The notes beneath the pieces were generated by a model. That model was given only the letters and a program-made list of their open reading frames with translations, was not told where the DNA came from and did no database searches. Below are positions 17,321-25,165 of a stretch of DNA of 64,000 nt, in pieces. Origin of the DNA: CALIZF01 sp046292445 (GTDB taxonomy: Bacteria > Pseudomonadota > Alphaproteobacteria > Rhodobacterales > Rhodobacteraceae); contig JBKBQT010000002.1 of the NCBI GenBank assembly GCA_046292445.1, forward strand, positions 1-64,000, read 5' to 3'. Numbering within the stretch: position 1 is the stretch's first letter; every line of letters begins with the position of its first letter. Made by a program: the position numbers and the translations under genes.

Positions 17321-17560
17321 TCACCCCGCGCTGCCGCGGCGCCGGTAGACGCCCTCGGGCAGGTTCAGCGCCGCCGCAAGGTCGTTCACCTGGCTGTGGC
17401 TGAGCGTGATCCGCACCACCTCGTCGCTGCGCGGGTCGAGCTGTTCGAGGGTCACGCAATCCTCGAAGGCAAGGACGGTCACGTCCTCCTGCAAGGTCTC
17501 TGCGCCCTCGTCCACGAGGGTGATCACGGTCGCGTCGAAGTCGTGTTCGATGGTGAACAT
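17321..17560 (-). CDS. Hypothetical small acidic protein
   Basis: A 79-residue, strongly acidic protein beginning MFTIEHDFDATVITLVDEG and ending with a basic YRRRG tail. I know similar proteins from Rhodobacterales genomes but no function. An AAGGGGG ribosome-binding site precedes the ATG at 17560. No signal peptide, membrane segment or cysteine cluster is present apart from a single Cys near the centre. Confidence 0.65.
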   Translation of the reverse strand: MFTIEHDFDATVITLVDEGAETLQEDVTVLAFEDCVTLEQLDPRSDEVVRITLSHSQVNDLAAALNLPEGVYRRRGSAG

Positions 17561-17708
17561 CGGCCTGCCCCCTTTGGCGCCCACCGGGCGTGCGGCGCGA
17601 TCATGCCACGGGCAGGCGGCGGGCGGCAGGGGGAAGCACATCGGCGCGAGCGGCGCTGGCGCGGGGGCGGGGCGCTGCTAGACTGCACCGCGCGGGAGCG
17701 AGGCGGTG

Positions 17709-18428
17709 ATGCGGCGATCGGGTTGGGTCTTGGCGATGCTGGTGGCGCTGGCGGGCTGCGCCGCCCCGCCCGCGCCCGTCGTCCCGCCCCGCCCTGTTGC
17801 AACTGCGCCGGCGCCGCCGTCCCTGTCCCCCGCGGCGGCGGTCGCGCGGTTCCGCGCCGTGGTGGACCGTGTCGAGCCGGTGGCCGAGGCGGTTTGCCGC
17901 GTGCAGGCGCCGCAGCGCAACTGCGACTTCCAGATTCTCGTCGATGTCCGCCCCGGCCTGCCGATCAACGCCTTCCAGACGGTGGACCGCGCCGGGCGGC
18001 CGGTGCTGATCTTTACCGCCGCCATGCTGCTCGATGCGCGGTCGGCGGACGAGCTGGCCTTTGTCCTCGGGCACGAGGCGGGGCATCACATTGCCGGCCA
18101 TCTCGACCGGGCGCGCGAGACGGCGGTGGCCACGGCCATCGTGGCAGGCGTTCTGGCGCAGGCGGGCGGCGGCAGCGCCGAGGCCGTGCAGGTCGCGCAG
18201 GAGCTTGGCGCAGCGGTCGGCCGGCGCGCCTTCTCGCAGGATTTCGAGCTCGAGGCCGATGCGATCGGCACGCTCATCGCCTTCCGCGCCGGGTTCGACG
18301 CCGAGCGGGGTGCGGCGGTGTTCACCCGCCTGCCCGACCCCGGCAACCGCTTTCTCGGCACGCATCCGCCCAACGCGGCGCGGATCGACACGGTCCGCGC
18401 GACGCTGGCCCGGTTGCGCCGGGGTTGA
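17709..18428 (+). CDS. M48 family metalloprotease, lipoprotein
   Basis: A 239-residue zinc metalloprotease. The N-terminus has a lipoprotein signal with lipobox LAGC at about residues 14-17, followed by a Pro/Ala-rich linker, so it is anchored in the periplasm. The zinc motif HEAGHH (HExxH) lies in LGHEAGHHIAGHL at about residues 120-132, and the third ligand Glu is in FELEADAIG. It resembles short periplasmic M48 proteases of the LoiP/BepA kind. A GTG at 17706 directly precedes the ATG and cannot be excluded as the start. The stop codon overlaps a perfect FNR-type box. Confidence 0.85.
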   Translation: MRRSGWVLAMLVALAGCAAPPAPVVPPRPVATAPAPPSLSPAAAVARFRAVVDRVEPVAEAVCRVQAPQRNCDFQILVDVRPGLPINAFQTVDRAGRPVLIFTAAMLLDARSADELAFVLGHEAGHHIAGHLDRARETAVATAIVAGVLAQAGGGSAEAVQVAQELGAAVGRRAFSQDFELEADAIGTLIAFRAGFDAERGAAVFTRLPDPGNRFLGTHPPNAARIDTVRATLARLRRG

Positions 18429-18438
18429 TGCAGATCAA
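18425..18438 (+). promoter_or_regulatory. Perfect FNR-type box (TTGAT-N4-ATCAA)
   Basis: TTGATGCAGATCAA matches the FNR/FnrL consensus at all ten fixed positions. It overlaps the M48 stop codon and lies about 310 nt upstream of the first DUF6455 start, so it most likely controls a downstream transcript in response to oxygen. Confidence 0.7.
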
Positions 18439-18746
18439 CGCCCCGGCGCGGCGCGGGGCGCATCCTTGTCGCGTCGAGTTGATGAGGGTGGCGCGATGGT
18501 CGGGACGGCACGGGAAATGATCCGGGGCGCGCCGGTGGCGGCTTGCCGCCCCCGGCATCCGGGAGCGTGAGCGCGATGCCGCGCGCACCGGTGCGGGTCG
18601 AACCGCCGCTTGACGTCGGGCGCGTTGACCCGGGCGGGGGTCCTGTCGGGCTGCGGCCCGGCGGCGTTGTCCGCGCCGGGCCGGACCGCGCGGGGCCGGA
18701 TCGGGCGGGGCCGGATCGCGCGGGGTCGAACCGCGACGGGGGCCTG
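18439..18746 (+). other. Leader region upstream of the DUF6455 pair
   Basis: This stretch follows the FNR box. It contains a possible 24-codon ORF at 18496-18570 and a longer in-frame N-terminal extension of the first DUF6455 gene whose codons fall in a tandem repeat; neither looks like a conserved protein. I see no other gene. Confidence 0.4.
18673..18729 (+). repeat. 15-bp tandem repeat in the DUF6455 leader
   Basis: Four consecutive units of about GGGCCGGATCGCGCG, with one- to three-base changes, run just ahead of the first DUF6455 start. If read in the frame of that gene they would encode a GPDRA repeat. Confidence 0.7.
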
Positions 18747-18968
18747 ATGCCGGTGATGGCGCGTCTGACCGGCGCCGATCTCGCGGCGGCGCTGGAGGAC
18801 GGCCGGCTGTCGGCCGCATCGCTTGCCGGGGCGCGGCGGCGCTGCGCGGCCTGCCTGCAGGCGCCGCAGTGCATCGACTGGATGGCAGGGCAGGTGGGCC
18901 GGGCCCTGCCGCCTGCCTTTTGCGGCAACGGCCCGTTCTTCGGGTCAGTCATATGGGGTGAGCGATGA
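18747..18968 (+). CDS. DUF6455 family protein
   Basis: A 73-residue small protein with the DUF6455 pattern: a short helical lead (ARLTGADLAAALEDGRLS), then cysteines in RRCAACLQAPQCIDWM and a last Cys in PAFCGNGPFF. The four cysteines suggest binding of a metal or Fe-S cluster, which is inference. The start at 18747 follows a GGGGG run; a longer frame begins at 18543, but its extra part is repeat-derived. The stop overlaps the next gene's ATG (ATGA). Confidence 0.72.
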   Translation: MPVMARLTGADLAAALEDGRLSAASLAGARRRCAACLQAPQCIDWMAGQVGRALPPAFCGNGPFFGSVIWGER

Positions 18969-19216
18969 TCGGAATTCCTGAGGCGCCGCGGTCATGGTGG
19001 TCGGCGCAGGCGATGGCGCGGGCGGCGGGCGTGCCGCTGGCGCGGGCGGTTGTCGAGGGCTGGATCACCCGCGCCGATCTGGCCGACATGGTGCTGCGGT
19101 GCCAGACCTGTCCAAGCGGCACCGACTGCACGCACTGGCTCGCGGCGCTGCGGCCCGAGACGCCGGCATTCTGCGCGATCAAGCCCGATATCGAGGCGCT
19201 GCGGGCCTTTTCCTGA
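18965..19216 (+). CDS. DUF6455 family protein, second copy
   Basis: An 83-residue relative of the preceding gene, with cysteines in VLRCQTCPSGTDCTHWL and in PAFCAIKPD spaced alike. It overlaps the upstream gene by ATGA, so the two are co-translated and may form a heteromer. Together they sit downstream of a perfect FNR-type box, suggesting a role under low oxygen. No function is known for the family. Confidence 0.75.
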   Translation: MIGIPEAPRSWWSAQAMARAAGVPLARAVVEGWITRADLADMVLRCQTCPSGTDCTHWLAALRPETPAFCAIKPDIEALRAFS

Positions 19217-19243
19217 TCGTGCTGCCCGGCTAGGGTCGCGCCC

Positions 19244-19873
19244 ATGGTCGGGCGCATCATCGAGACCGAGGCTTGCGTTGCCGAAGGCGCCGCCTGGCTG
19301 GCGGCGCGCGAGCCGCGGTTCGCCGATGCGCTGGCGCTGACCGGCCCGCTGCCGCTGCGGCGCCGGGAGGACGGCTTTGCCGCGCTGCTCGACGCGATCG
19401 TGAGCCAGCAGGTTTCGGTTGCGGCGGGCGATGCGATCATGGCCCGCCTCGTGGCCGCGGGCCTGACCGATCCCGCGCGGATGGCTGCGGCGAGCGACGC
19501 GGCGCTGCGCGACTGCGGCCTGTCGCGGCAGAAGGCGCGCTATGGCCGGGCGCTGGCCGCGGCTGGCATCGACTATCCGGCGCTGCGGCGCATGCCCACC
19601 GACGAGGTGATCGCCACGCTTGTCGCCGTGCCGGGGATCGGGCGCTGGACGGCCGAGATCTATGCGCTGTTCAGCCTCGGCCGCGCCGATGTGTTCGCCC
19701 CCGCGGACCTTGCCCTGCAGGAGGCCGCGCGCATCCTGTTCGACCTGCCGGGCCGCCCGAAGGAACGCCCCTTGCGCGCCATGGCCGCGGCCTGGTCGCC
19801 CTGGCGGGGCGTTGCGGCGCGGCTGCTCTGGGCCTACTACCGTGTCGCCAAGGCGCGCGAGGGGGTGCGATGA
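19244..19873 (+). CDS. DNA-3-methyladenine glycosylase (AlkA-like, HhH-GPD)
   Basis: A 209-residue base-excision repair glycosylase that removes alkylated purines from DNA. The helix-hairpin-helix is visible as VPGIGRWTAEIYALF at about residues 128-142, followed by the catalytic Asp in VFAPADLALQ; the earlier SQQVSVAAG segment is typical of AlkA relatives. The stop overlaps the start of the next gene (ATGA). Confidence 0.88.
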   Translation: MVGRIIETEACVAEGAAWLAAREPRFADALALTGPLPLRRREDGFAALLDAIVSQQVSVAAGDAIMARLVAAGLTDPARMAAASDAALRDCGLSRQKARYGRALAAAGIDYPALRRMPTDEVIATLVAVPGIGRWTAEIYALFSLGRADVFAPADLALQEAARILFDLPGRPKERPLRAMAAAWSPWRGVAARLLWAYYRVAKAREGVR

Positions 19874-20532
19874 CACGGGTTCTCAACACCGGCCGGGTGC
19901 CGGCGAAATCGGGGAAGGCGGGCAGCATGCTCGTGTTCCTGCACGGCTATGGCGCGGACGGGAACGACCTTCTGGGGCTGGCCGATCCGCTCGCCCCGCA
20001 TCTGCCGGACACGGTGTTCCTCGCGCCCGATGCGCCCGAACGCTGCACCGGCAACCCGTTCGGCCATCAGTGGTTCCCGATCCCCTGGCTCGACGGATCG
20101 TCCGAGGCGGCGGCCGCCGCCGGGCTCGATGCCGCGGCGGCCGATCTCGACGCCTGGCTGGATGGCGCGATCGCGGCCGAGGGGGTGGCGGCGGACCGGG
20201 TGTTCCTGTTCGGCTTCAGCCAGGGCGCCATGATGGCGCTGCATGTCGCGCCGCGCCGGGCGGTGGCGGTCGGCGGCGTGATCGCCTGTTCCGGGCGCCT
20301 GCTGCGGCCCGAGCGGCTCGCGGACGACGCCCGGGTCAGGCCGCCCGTCCTGCTGATGCACGGCGATCAGGATGCGGTCGTGCCGTTCGAGGACATGGCC
20401 CGGGCGGGGCGCGCGCTGGATGCGGCGGGGTTTTCCGTCCACGGCCATGTGATGCGCGGAACCGGCCACGGGATCGCGCCGGACGGGCTGTCGGCGGCGC
20501 TGGCCTTCATCGCAAAGGTGCAGGGGGGCTGA
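19870..20532 (+). CDS. Phospholipase/carboxylesterase family alpha/beta hydrolase
   Basis: A 220-residue serine hydrolase of the YpfH/acyl-protein thioesterase-like family. The nucleophile elbow GFSQGAM is visible at about residues 116-122, with Asp in MHGDQDAVVPF and His in GTGHGIAPDG completing the triad. There is no signal peptide. The gene is coupled to the upstream glycosylase by ATGA, although no functional link is evident. Confidence 0.85.
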   Translation: MTRVLNTGRVPAKSGKAGSMLVFLHGYGADGNDLLGLADPLAPHLPDTVFLAPDAPERCTGNPFGHQWFPIPWLDGSSEAAAAAGLDAAAADLDAWLDGAIAAEGVAADRVFLFGFSQGAMMALHVAPRRAVAVGGVIACSGRLLRPERLADDARVRPPVLLMHGDQDAVVPFEDMARAGRALDAAGFSVHGHVMRGTGHGIAPDGLSAALAFIAKVQGG

Positions 20533-20606
20533 GCGGCGTCACATCCCTGTCACCCGGCCGCGCTACCCCTTGCCCGAAACAGGCAGTCCATCAAATATCG
20601 CGGGGG

Positions 20607-20634
20607 TTGCCGCGGCGGAAGCGCCAGATATAGT
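20607..20634 (+). promoter_or_regulatory. Candidate sigma-70-type promoter for the HNH gene
   Basis: TTGCCG and TATAGT are separated by 16 nt in the gap before the HNH gene, about 65 nt upstream of its start. Confidence 0.45.
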
Positions 20635-20698
20635 TGTGGATAGATGGGGCAGTCCCCTGCCCCTCTGTCGGAGGACAGGGCAGGACGGAGGCCACCGG

Positions 20699-21295
20699 AT
20701 GACCATGCTGACCGACGCCGAGTTCAGGACCGGTTTCGTCCGCGAGGCTGGCGCGCTGCGTCATTATCCCGCGCTGGTGCTCAACGCCGACTATCGCCCG
20801 CTGTCCTACTACCCCCTGTCGCTCTGGCCCTGGCAGGAGGCGGTCAAGGCCGCCTTTCTCGACCGGGTGACGATCGTGGCCGAATACGATCACGTCGTCC
20901 GAAGCCAGAGGCACGAGATACGCATCCCGTCGGTCGTGGTGCTCAAGGACTTCGTGAAACCCCAGAAGCGCGTGGCCTTCACGCGCTTCAATCTTTTTCT
21001 GCGGGACGAATTCCGCTGCCAGTATTGCGGCAGCCCGCGCGATCTGACGTTCGACCATGTCGTGCCGCGGTCGCGCGGCGGGGTGACGAGCTGGGAAAAC
21101 GTCGTGGCGGCCTGCAGCCCCTGCAACCTGCGCAAGGGTTCGCGCAGCCTCAAGGCCTCGGGGCTGCGGCTGATGCGGGCGCCGCGGATGCCGACGGCGG
21201 AAGAGATGCGCAATGCCGGGCGGCGGTTCCCGCCGAACCACCTGCACGAAAGCTGGCTCGATTACCTCTACTGGGACGCCGAACTGGAAAGCTGA
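20699..21295 (+). CDS. HNH endonuclease family protein
   Basis: A 198-residue HNH nuclease-like protein, widely conserved in Alphaproteobacteria. The zinc and catalytic motifs are CQYCG at about residue 104, DHVVPRSRGG, and CSPCNLRKG. The start MTMLTDAEF at 20699 follows a GGAG site; an upstream frame from 20570 covers the promoter region and is rejected. Its real substrate is unknown; it is not next to restriction or phage genes, so a housekeeping role is likely. Confidence 0.88.
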   Translation: MTMLTDAEFRTGFVREAGALRHYPALVLNADYRPLSYYPLSLWPWQEAVKAAFLDRVTIVAEYDHVVRSQRHEIRIPSVVVLKDFVKPQKRVAFTRFNLFLRDEFRCQYCGSPRDLTFDHVVPRSRGGVTSWENVVAACSPCNLRKGSRSLKASGLRLMRAPRMPTAEEMRNAGRRFPPNHLHESWLDYLYWDAELES

Positions 21296-21365
21296 CCGGC
21301 GCGGCATTCCGGCACTCGCCCTGTCGTGCTAGACAGAGGTTCGAGCTTGGGTGTAGACCGCTCCG

Positions 21366-21377
21366 GTTAGCGCTAAC
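21366..21377. promoter_or_regulatory. Perfect palindrome upstream of zwf, LacI-type operator
   Basis: GTTAGCGCTAAC is a perfect 12-bp palindrome with a central CG, the layout typical of LacI-family operators, 23 nt before the zwf start. In Rhodobacter the LacI-family regulator CceR controls Entner-Doudoroff genes including zwf; assigning this site to CceR is inference. Confidence 0.6.
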
Positions 21378-21400
21378 ATCCGTGACAGGGCGGGGTTTCG

Positions 21401-22867
21401 ATGGTCTTTCGTGTGATCCCGGTCGATCCGTTCGATCTCGTCGTGTTCGGCGGCACGGGCGATCTGGCGCGGCGCAAGATCCTGCCCGCGCTCTATCGCC
21501 GCGCGGTCGGCGGCCAGATGCCGCCCGAGGCGCGGGTGATCGGCGCGGCGCGCAGTGCCATGACCCCGGCCGAATACCGCGCCTTCGCCGCCGCGGCACT
21601 GACCGAATTCGTCCCGGCGGCCCAGCGCGATGACGCGGCGATGGCGGGGTTTCTGGACCGGCTGGGCTATGTCGCGGTCGATGCGACGGGGGATGAAGGC
21701 TGGGCGGAACTGGCCTCGGCGATGCGCCCCGATGTGGTGCGGGCGTTCTACCTTTCGGTCGCGCCGGCGCTGTTCGGGCCGATCGCCGAGCGGCTGCATG
21801 CCCATGGCATCGCCGGCCCCGACAGCCGGATCGTGGTGGAAAAGCCTTTCGGCCACGACCTGATGTCGGCGCGGGCGCTCAACGCGACGCTGGCCGCGCA
21901 TTTCGCCGAGCGGCAGATCTACCGGATCGACCATTACCTCGGCAAGGAAACGGTGCAGAACCTGATGGCGGTGCGGTTCGGCAACATCCTGTTCGAGCCG
22001 CTCTGGAACGCGCAGCATGTCGATCACGTCCAGATCACCGTGTCCGAGACGGTGGGCGTCGGCGGGCGCGGCGCCTATTACGACCGGTCGGGCGCGATGC
22101 GCGACATGGTGCAGAACCATCTGATGCAGCTTTTGTGTCTGATCGCGATGGAGCCGCCCTGGCATTTCGACCCCGATGCGGTGCGCGACGAAAAGCTCAA
22201 GGTGATCCGCGCGCTCGCCCCGCTCGAGCCGTCCGACATCGTGCGCGGCCAATATGCCGCGAGCGGCGATCAGCCGGGCTATTGCGCCGATGTGGGCAAT
22301 CCCGACAGCACGACCGAGAGTTTCATCGCGCTGCGCGTGCATGTGCGCAACTGGCGCTGGCAGGGCACGCCGTTCTACCTGCGCACCGGCAAGCGGCTGC
22401 GCACGCGGGCGTCGGAAATCGCGGTGACGTTCCGCGCCCCGCCGCATTCGATCTTCGATACCGGCCAGCAGGGCGGGGCGGGCCTGCGCGAGAATGTCCT
22501 GGCGATCCGGCTGCAACCGAACGAGGGGATCAACCTCAAGGTGATGATCAAGGAACCGGGGCCGGGGGGCATGCGGCTGGTGCAGGTGCCGCTCGACATG
22601 TCCTTTGCCGAGGCGCTCGGGCCCGAGGGGGCGGACATGCCCGATGCCTACGAGCGGCTCATCATGGATGTGATCCGCGGCAACCAGACGCTGTTCATGC
22701 GCGGCGACGAGGTCGAGGCGGCCTGGGCCTGGACCGACCCGATCATCGCCGGATGGGAGGCGCGGGGCGACCGGCCGCAGCTTTACGACGCCGGATCCTC
22801 GGGGCCCGAGGACGCGCTCGCGCTTCTCCACCGCGACGGGCGCAAATGGCGGGATGTGCGCGAATGA
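21401..22867 (+). CDS. zwf: Glucose-6-phosphate 1-dehydrogenase
   Basis: A 488-residue enzyme that oxidises glucose 6-phosphate to 6-phosphogluconolactone with NAD(P)+, the entry to the Entner-Doudoroff and pentose phosphate routes. The coenzyme motif GGTGDLARRK is at about residues 17-26 and the substrate-site signature RIDHYLGKE at about 174-182. The length is normal. It is the first gene of zwf-pgl-pgi, with its stop overlapping the pgl start (ATGA), and a LacI-type palindrome lies just upstream. Confidence 0.97.
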   Translation: MVFRVIPVDPFDLVVFGGTGDLARRKILPALYRRAVGGQMPPEARVIGAARSAMTPAEYRAFAAAALTEFVPAAQRDDAAMAGFLDRLGYVAVDATGDEGWAELASAMRPDVVRAFYLSVAPALFGPIAERLHAHGIAGPDSRIVVEKPFGHDLMSARALNATLAAHFAERQIYRIDHYLGKETVQNLMAVRFGNILFEPLWNAQHVDHVQITVSETVGVGGRGAYYDRSGAMRDMVQNHLMQLLCLIAMEPPWHFDPDAVRDEKLKVIRALAPLEPSDIVRGQYAASGDQPGYCADVGNPDSTTESFIALRVHVRNWRWQGTPFYLRTGKRLRTRASEIAVTFRAPPHSIFDTGQQGGAGLRENVLAIRLQPNEGINLKVMIKEPGPGGMRLVQVPLDMSFAEALGPEGADMPDAYERLIMDVIRGNQTLFMRGDEVEAAWAWTDPIIAGWEARGDRPQLYDAGSSGPEDALALLHRDGRKWRDVRE

Positions 22868-23535
22868 CGCTTGAGGAATACCCCGAGCGCGATCTGATGT
22901 TCCTCGCGCTGGCCGACCGGCTGGCCGGCGGGCTGTCCGATTTCCTGCGGCGCGAGGGGCGGGCATCCTTCGCCGTGCCGGGCGGCACGACGCCGGGGCC
23001 GGTGTTCGACACGCTGTCGGGTGTGGATATCGACTGGCCGGCGGTCACGGTGATGCTGGGCGACGAACGCTGGGTGCCCGAGGGCGATCCGCGGTCGAAC
23101 GCCGCGCTGGTGCGCGCGCGGCTCCTGCGCGGCAAGGCGGCCGGGGCGGCGTTCCTGCCCTTCTGGCGCGACGGGATGACCCCCGAGGCGGCCGCGCCGA
23201 TCCTGGCCGAGGCGGTGGCGCCGCATCTGCCGCTGTCGGTGGCGCTGCTGGGCATGGGCGAGGACGGGCATGTCGCCTCGCTCTTTCCCGGCGGCGACCG
23301 GCTTGCCGAGGCGCTGGCCGCCGGCGCGCCGGCGGTGCTGCCGATGCGCGCGCCGGGCGCGGGCGAGCCGCGGATGACGCTGACCGCACCGGTGCTGGCG
23401 GGGGCGATGCATATCCACATCCTCATCACAGGCCGGGCCAAGCGCGCGGCGCTCGACCGGGTGCGCGGCCTTCCGGCGGCCGAGGCGCCGGTGCGGGCGG
23501 TGCTGGATCATGCGACGGTGCATTGGGCGGAGTAG
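22864..23535 (+). CDS. pgl: 6-phosphogluconolactonase
   Basis: A 223-residue DevB/SOL-type lactonase hydrolysing 6-phosphogluconolactone to 6-phosphogluconate. Family segments include VPGGTTPGPVFDTLS near the N-terminus, LGDERWVPEGDPRSN at about residue 60 and GMGEDGHVASLFPG at about residue 131. The ATG overlaps the zwf stop, confirming the start; the upstream open frame is a shadow. It links zwf to the next step in the same operon. Confidence 0.96.
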   Translation: MTLEEYPERDLMFLALADRLAGGLSDFLRREGRASFAVPGGTTPGPVFDTLSGVDIDWPAVTVMLGDERWVPEGDPRSNAALVRARLLRGKAAGAAFLPFWRDGMTPEAAAPILAEAVAPHLPLSVALLGMGEDGHVASLFPGGDRLAEALAAGAPAVLPMRAPGAGEPRMTLTAPVLAGAMHIHILITGRAKRAALDRVRGLPAAEAPVRAVLDHATVHWAE

Positions 23536-23538
23536 GCG

Positions 23539-25161
23539 ATGGACCTCGAAGGACACTGGGCGGCGCTTGCCGCGCATCACGCGGCGACCCGGGATCGCGG
23601 GATCCTGCCGCTGTTCGACGATCCCGGCCGGGCGGCGGCGTTCTCCGCGCGGCTCGACTATGACGACGGGGCACCGGGGCAGATGCTGCTCGACTGGTCC
23701 AAGACCGCCATCGACGCCGAGGGGCGGGATCGGCTGCTTGCGCTGATCGCGGCGGCGGGGGTCGCGGCGCGGCGGGATGCGATGTTCGAGGGCGCGCCGA
23801 TCAACGAGACCGAGGGGCGCGCGGTGCTGCATGTGCTGTTGCGCGGCACGGCGGGGGCGGGGGTGCCGGGCGACTTGGCGGCCGAGGCGCGGGCGACGCA
23901 GGCGCGGATGGCGGCCTTTGCCGATGCGGTGCGCGCGGGGGCCTATGGCGGGGCGGGGGGCGCGTTTACGGATGTGGTGAACATCGGGATCGGCGGGTCG
24001 GACCTCGGCCCGGCGATGGCGACGCTGGCGCTGGCGCCCGATCACGACGGGCCGCGCACGCATTTCCTGTCGAACATCGACGGCGCCCATGCCGCGGACA
24101 TCCTGCGCGGCCTCGATCCGGCGCGCACGCTCGTGCTGGTGGTGTCCAAGACCTTCACCACGGTCGAGACGATGACCAATGCGCGCGCGGTGCGCGACTG
24201 GCTCGCCGCCGGCGTGGCCGATCCGGCGGCGCAGATGGTCGCGGTGTCGTCGGCCGGGCAAAAGGCGGCGGACTGGGGCATCCCGCCCGAACGGGTGTTC
24301 GGGTTCGGCGATTTCGTCGGCGGGCGCTATTCGGTCTGGGGGCCGGTCGGGCTCGCGCTGATGCTGGCGATCGGGCCGGCGCGCTTCGCCGCCTTCCAGG
24401 CGGGTGGTGCGGCGATGGACCGGCATTTCCGCACCGCGCCGATGGCGGCGAACCTGCCGGTCCTGCTGGCGCTGACCGGGCTGTGGCACAATCAGGTTTG
24501 CGGCTATCCCACGCGCGCGGTGCTGCCCTATGACCAGCGGCTGGCGCGGTTTCCCGCATATCTCCAGCAGCTCGAGATGGAATCGAACGGCAAGCGGGTG
24601 GCGATGGACGGCAGCACGCTCGCGCGCCCGTCCTCGCCGGTTGTCTGGGGCGAGCCGGGGACGAACGGACAGCATGCCTTCATGCAGATGGTCCATCAGG
24701 GCACGCAGGTCATCCCCTGCGAATTCCTGATCGCCGCCGAGGGGCACGAGCCGCATCTGGCCCATCACCACCGCCTGCTGGTCGCCAACTGCCTTGCGCA
24801 GTCCGAGGCGCTGATGCGCGGGCGCAGCTTCGAGGCGGCGCTGGCCTTGATGACGGCGCAAGGCCTCGCGGGGGACGAGGCGGCGCGGCAGGCGCGGCAC
24901 CGCGTGTTTCCCGGGGGCCGGCCGTCGGTCACTATCGCCTATCGGCAGCTCACGCCCTTCGTGCTGGGGATGCTCGTTGCGCTCTACGAACACCGGGTGT
25001 TCGTCGAGGGGGCGGTGCTGGGGATCAACAGCTTCGACCAGTGGGGGGTGGAGCTGGGCAAGGCGCTTGCCACATCGCTCGCGCCGCTGCTCGAACCGGG
25101 CGCCGATCGCAGCGGCCGGGATGGCTCCACACAGGCGCTCGCCGGGTTTCTGGCCGGCTGA
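23539..25161 (+). CDS. pgi: Glucose-6-phosphate isomerase
   Basis: A 540-residue enzyme interconverting glucose 6-phosphate and fructose 6-phosphate. Family signatures are seen in NIGIGGSDLGPAMATLAL, in VSKTFTTVET, in GGRYSVWGPVGL and in the C-terminal INSFDQWGVELGK. It starts 3 nt after pgl, so it is the third gene of the operon. Its stop is only 4 nt from that of the convergent kinase gene, leaving no room for a separate terminator. Confidence 0.97.
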   Translation: MDLEGHWAALAAHHAATRDRGILPLFDDPGRAAAFSARLDYDDGAPGQMLLDWSKTAIDAEGRDRLLALIAAAGVAARRDAMFEGAPINETEGRAVLHVLLRGTAGAGVPGDLAAEARATQARMAAFADAVRAGAYGGAGGAFTDVVNIGIGGSDLGPAMATLALAPDHDGPRTHFLSNIDGAHAADILRGLDPARTLVLVVSKTFTTVETMTNARAVRDWLAAGVADPAAQMVAVSSAGQKAADWGIPPERVFGFGDFVGGRYSVWGPVGLALMLAIGPARFAAFQAGGAAMDRHFRTAPMAANLPVLLALTGLWHNQVCGYPTRAVLPYDQRLARFPAYLQQLEMESNGKRVAMDGSTLARPSSPVVWGEPGTNGQHAFMQMVHQGTQVIPCEFLIAAEGHEPHLAHHHRLLVANCLAQSEALMRGRSFEAALALMTAQGLAGDEAARQARHRVFPGGRPSVTIAYRQLTPFVLGMLVALYEHRVFVEGAVLGINSFDQWGVELGKALATSLAPLLEPGADRSGRDGSTQALAGFLAG

Positions 25162-25165
25162 GCGG

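Noticed and set aside
21330..21360. tRNA-like GGTTCGAGC sequence before zwf
   Set aside because: No acceptor stem, anticodon arm or CCA-compatible pairing could be found around it.
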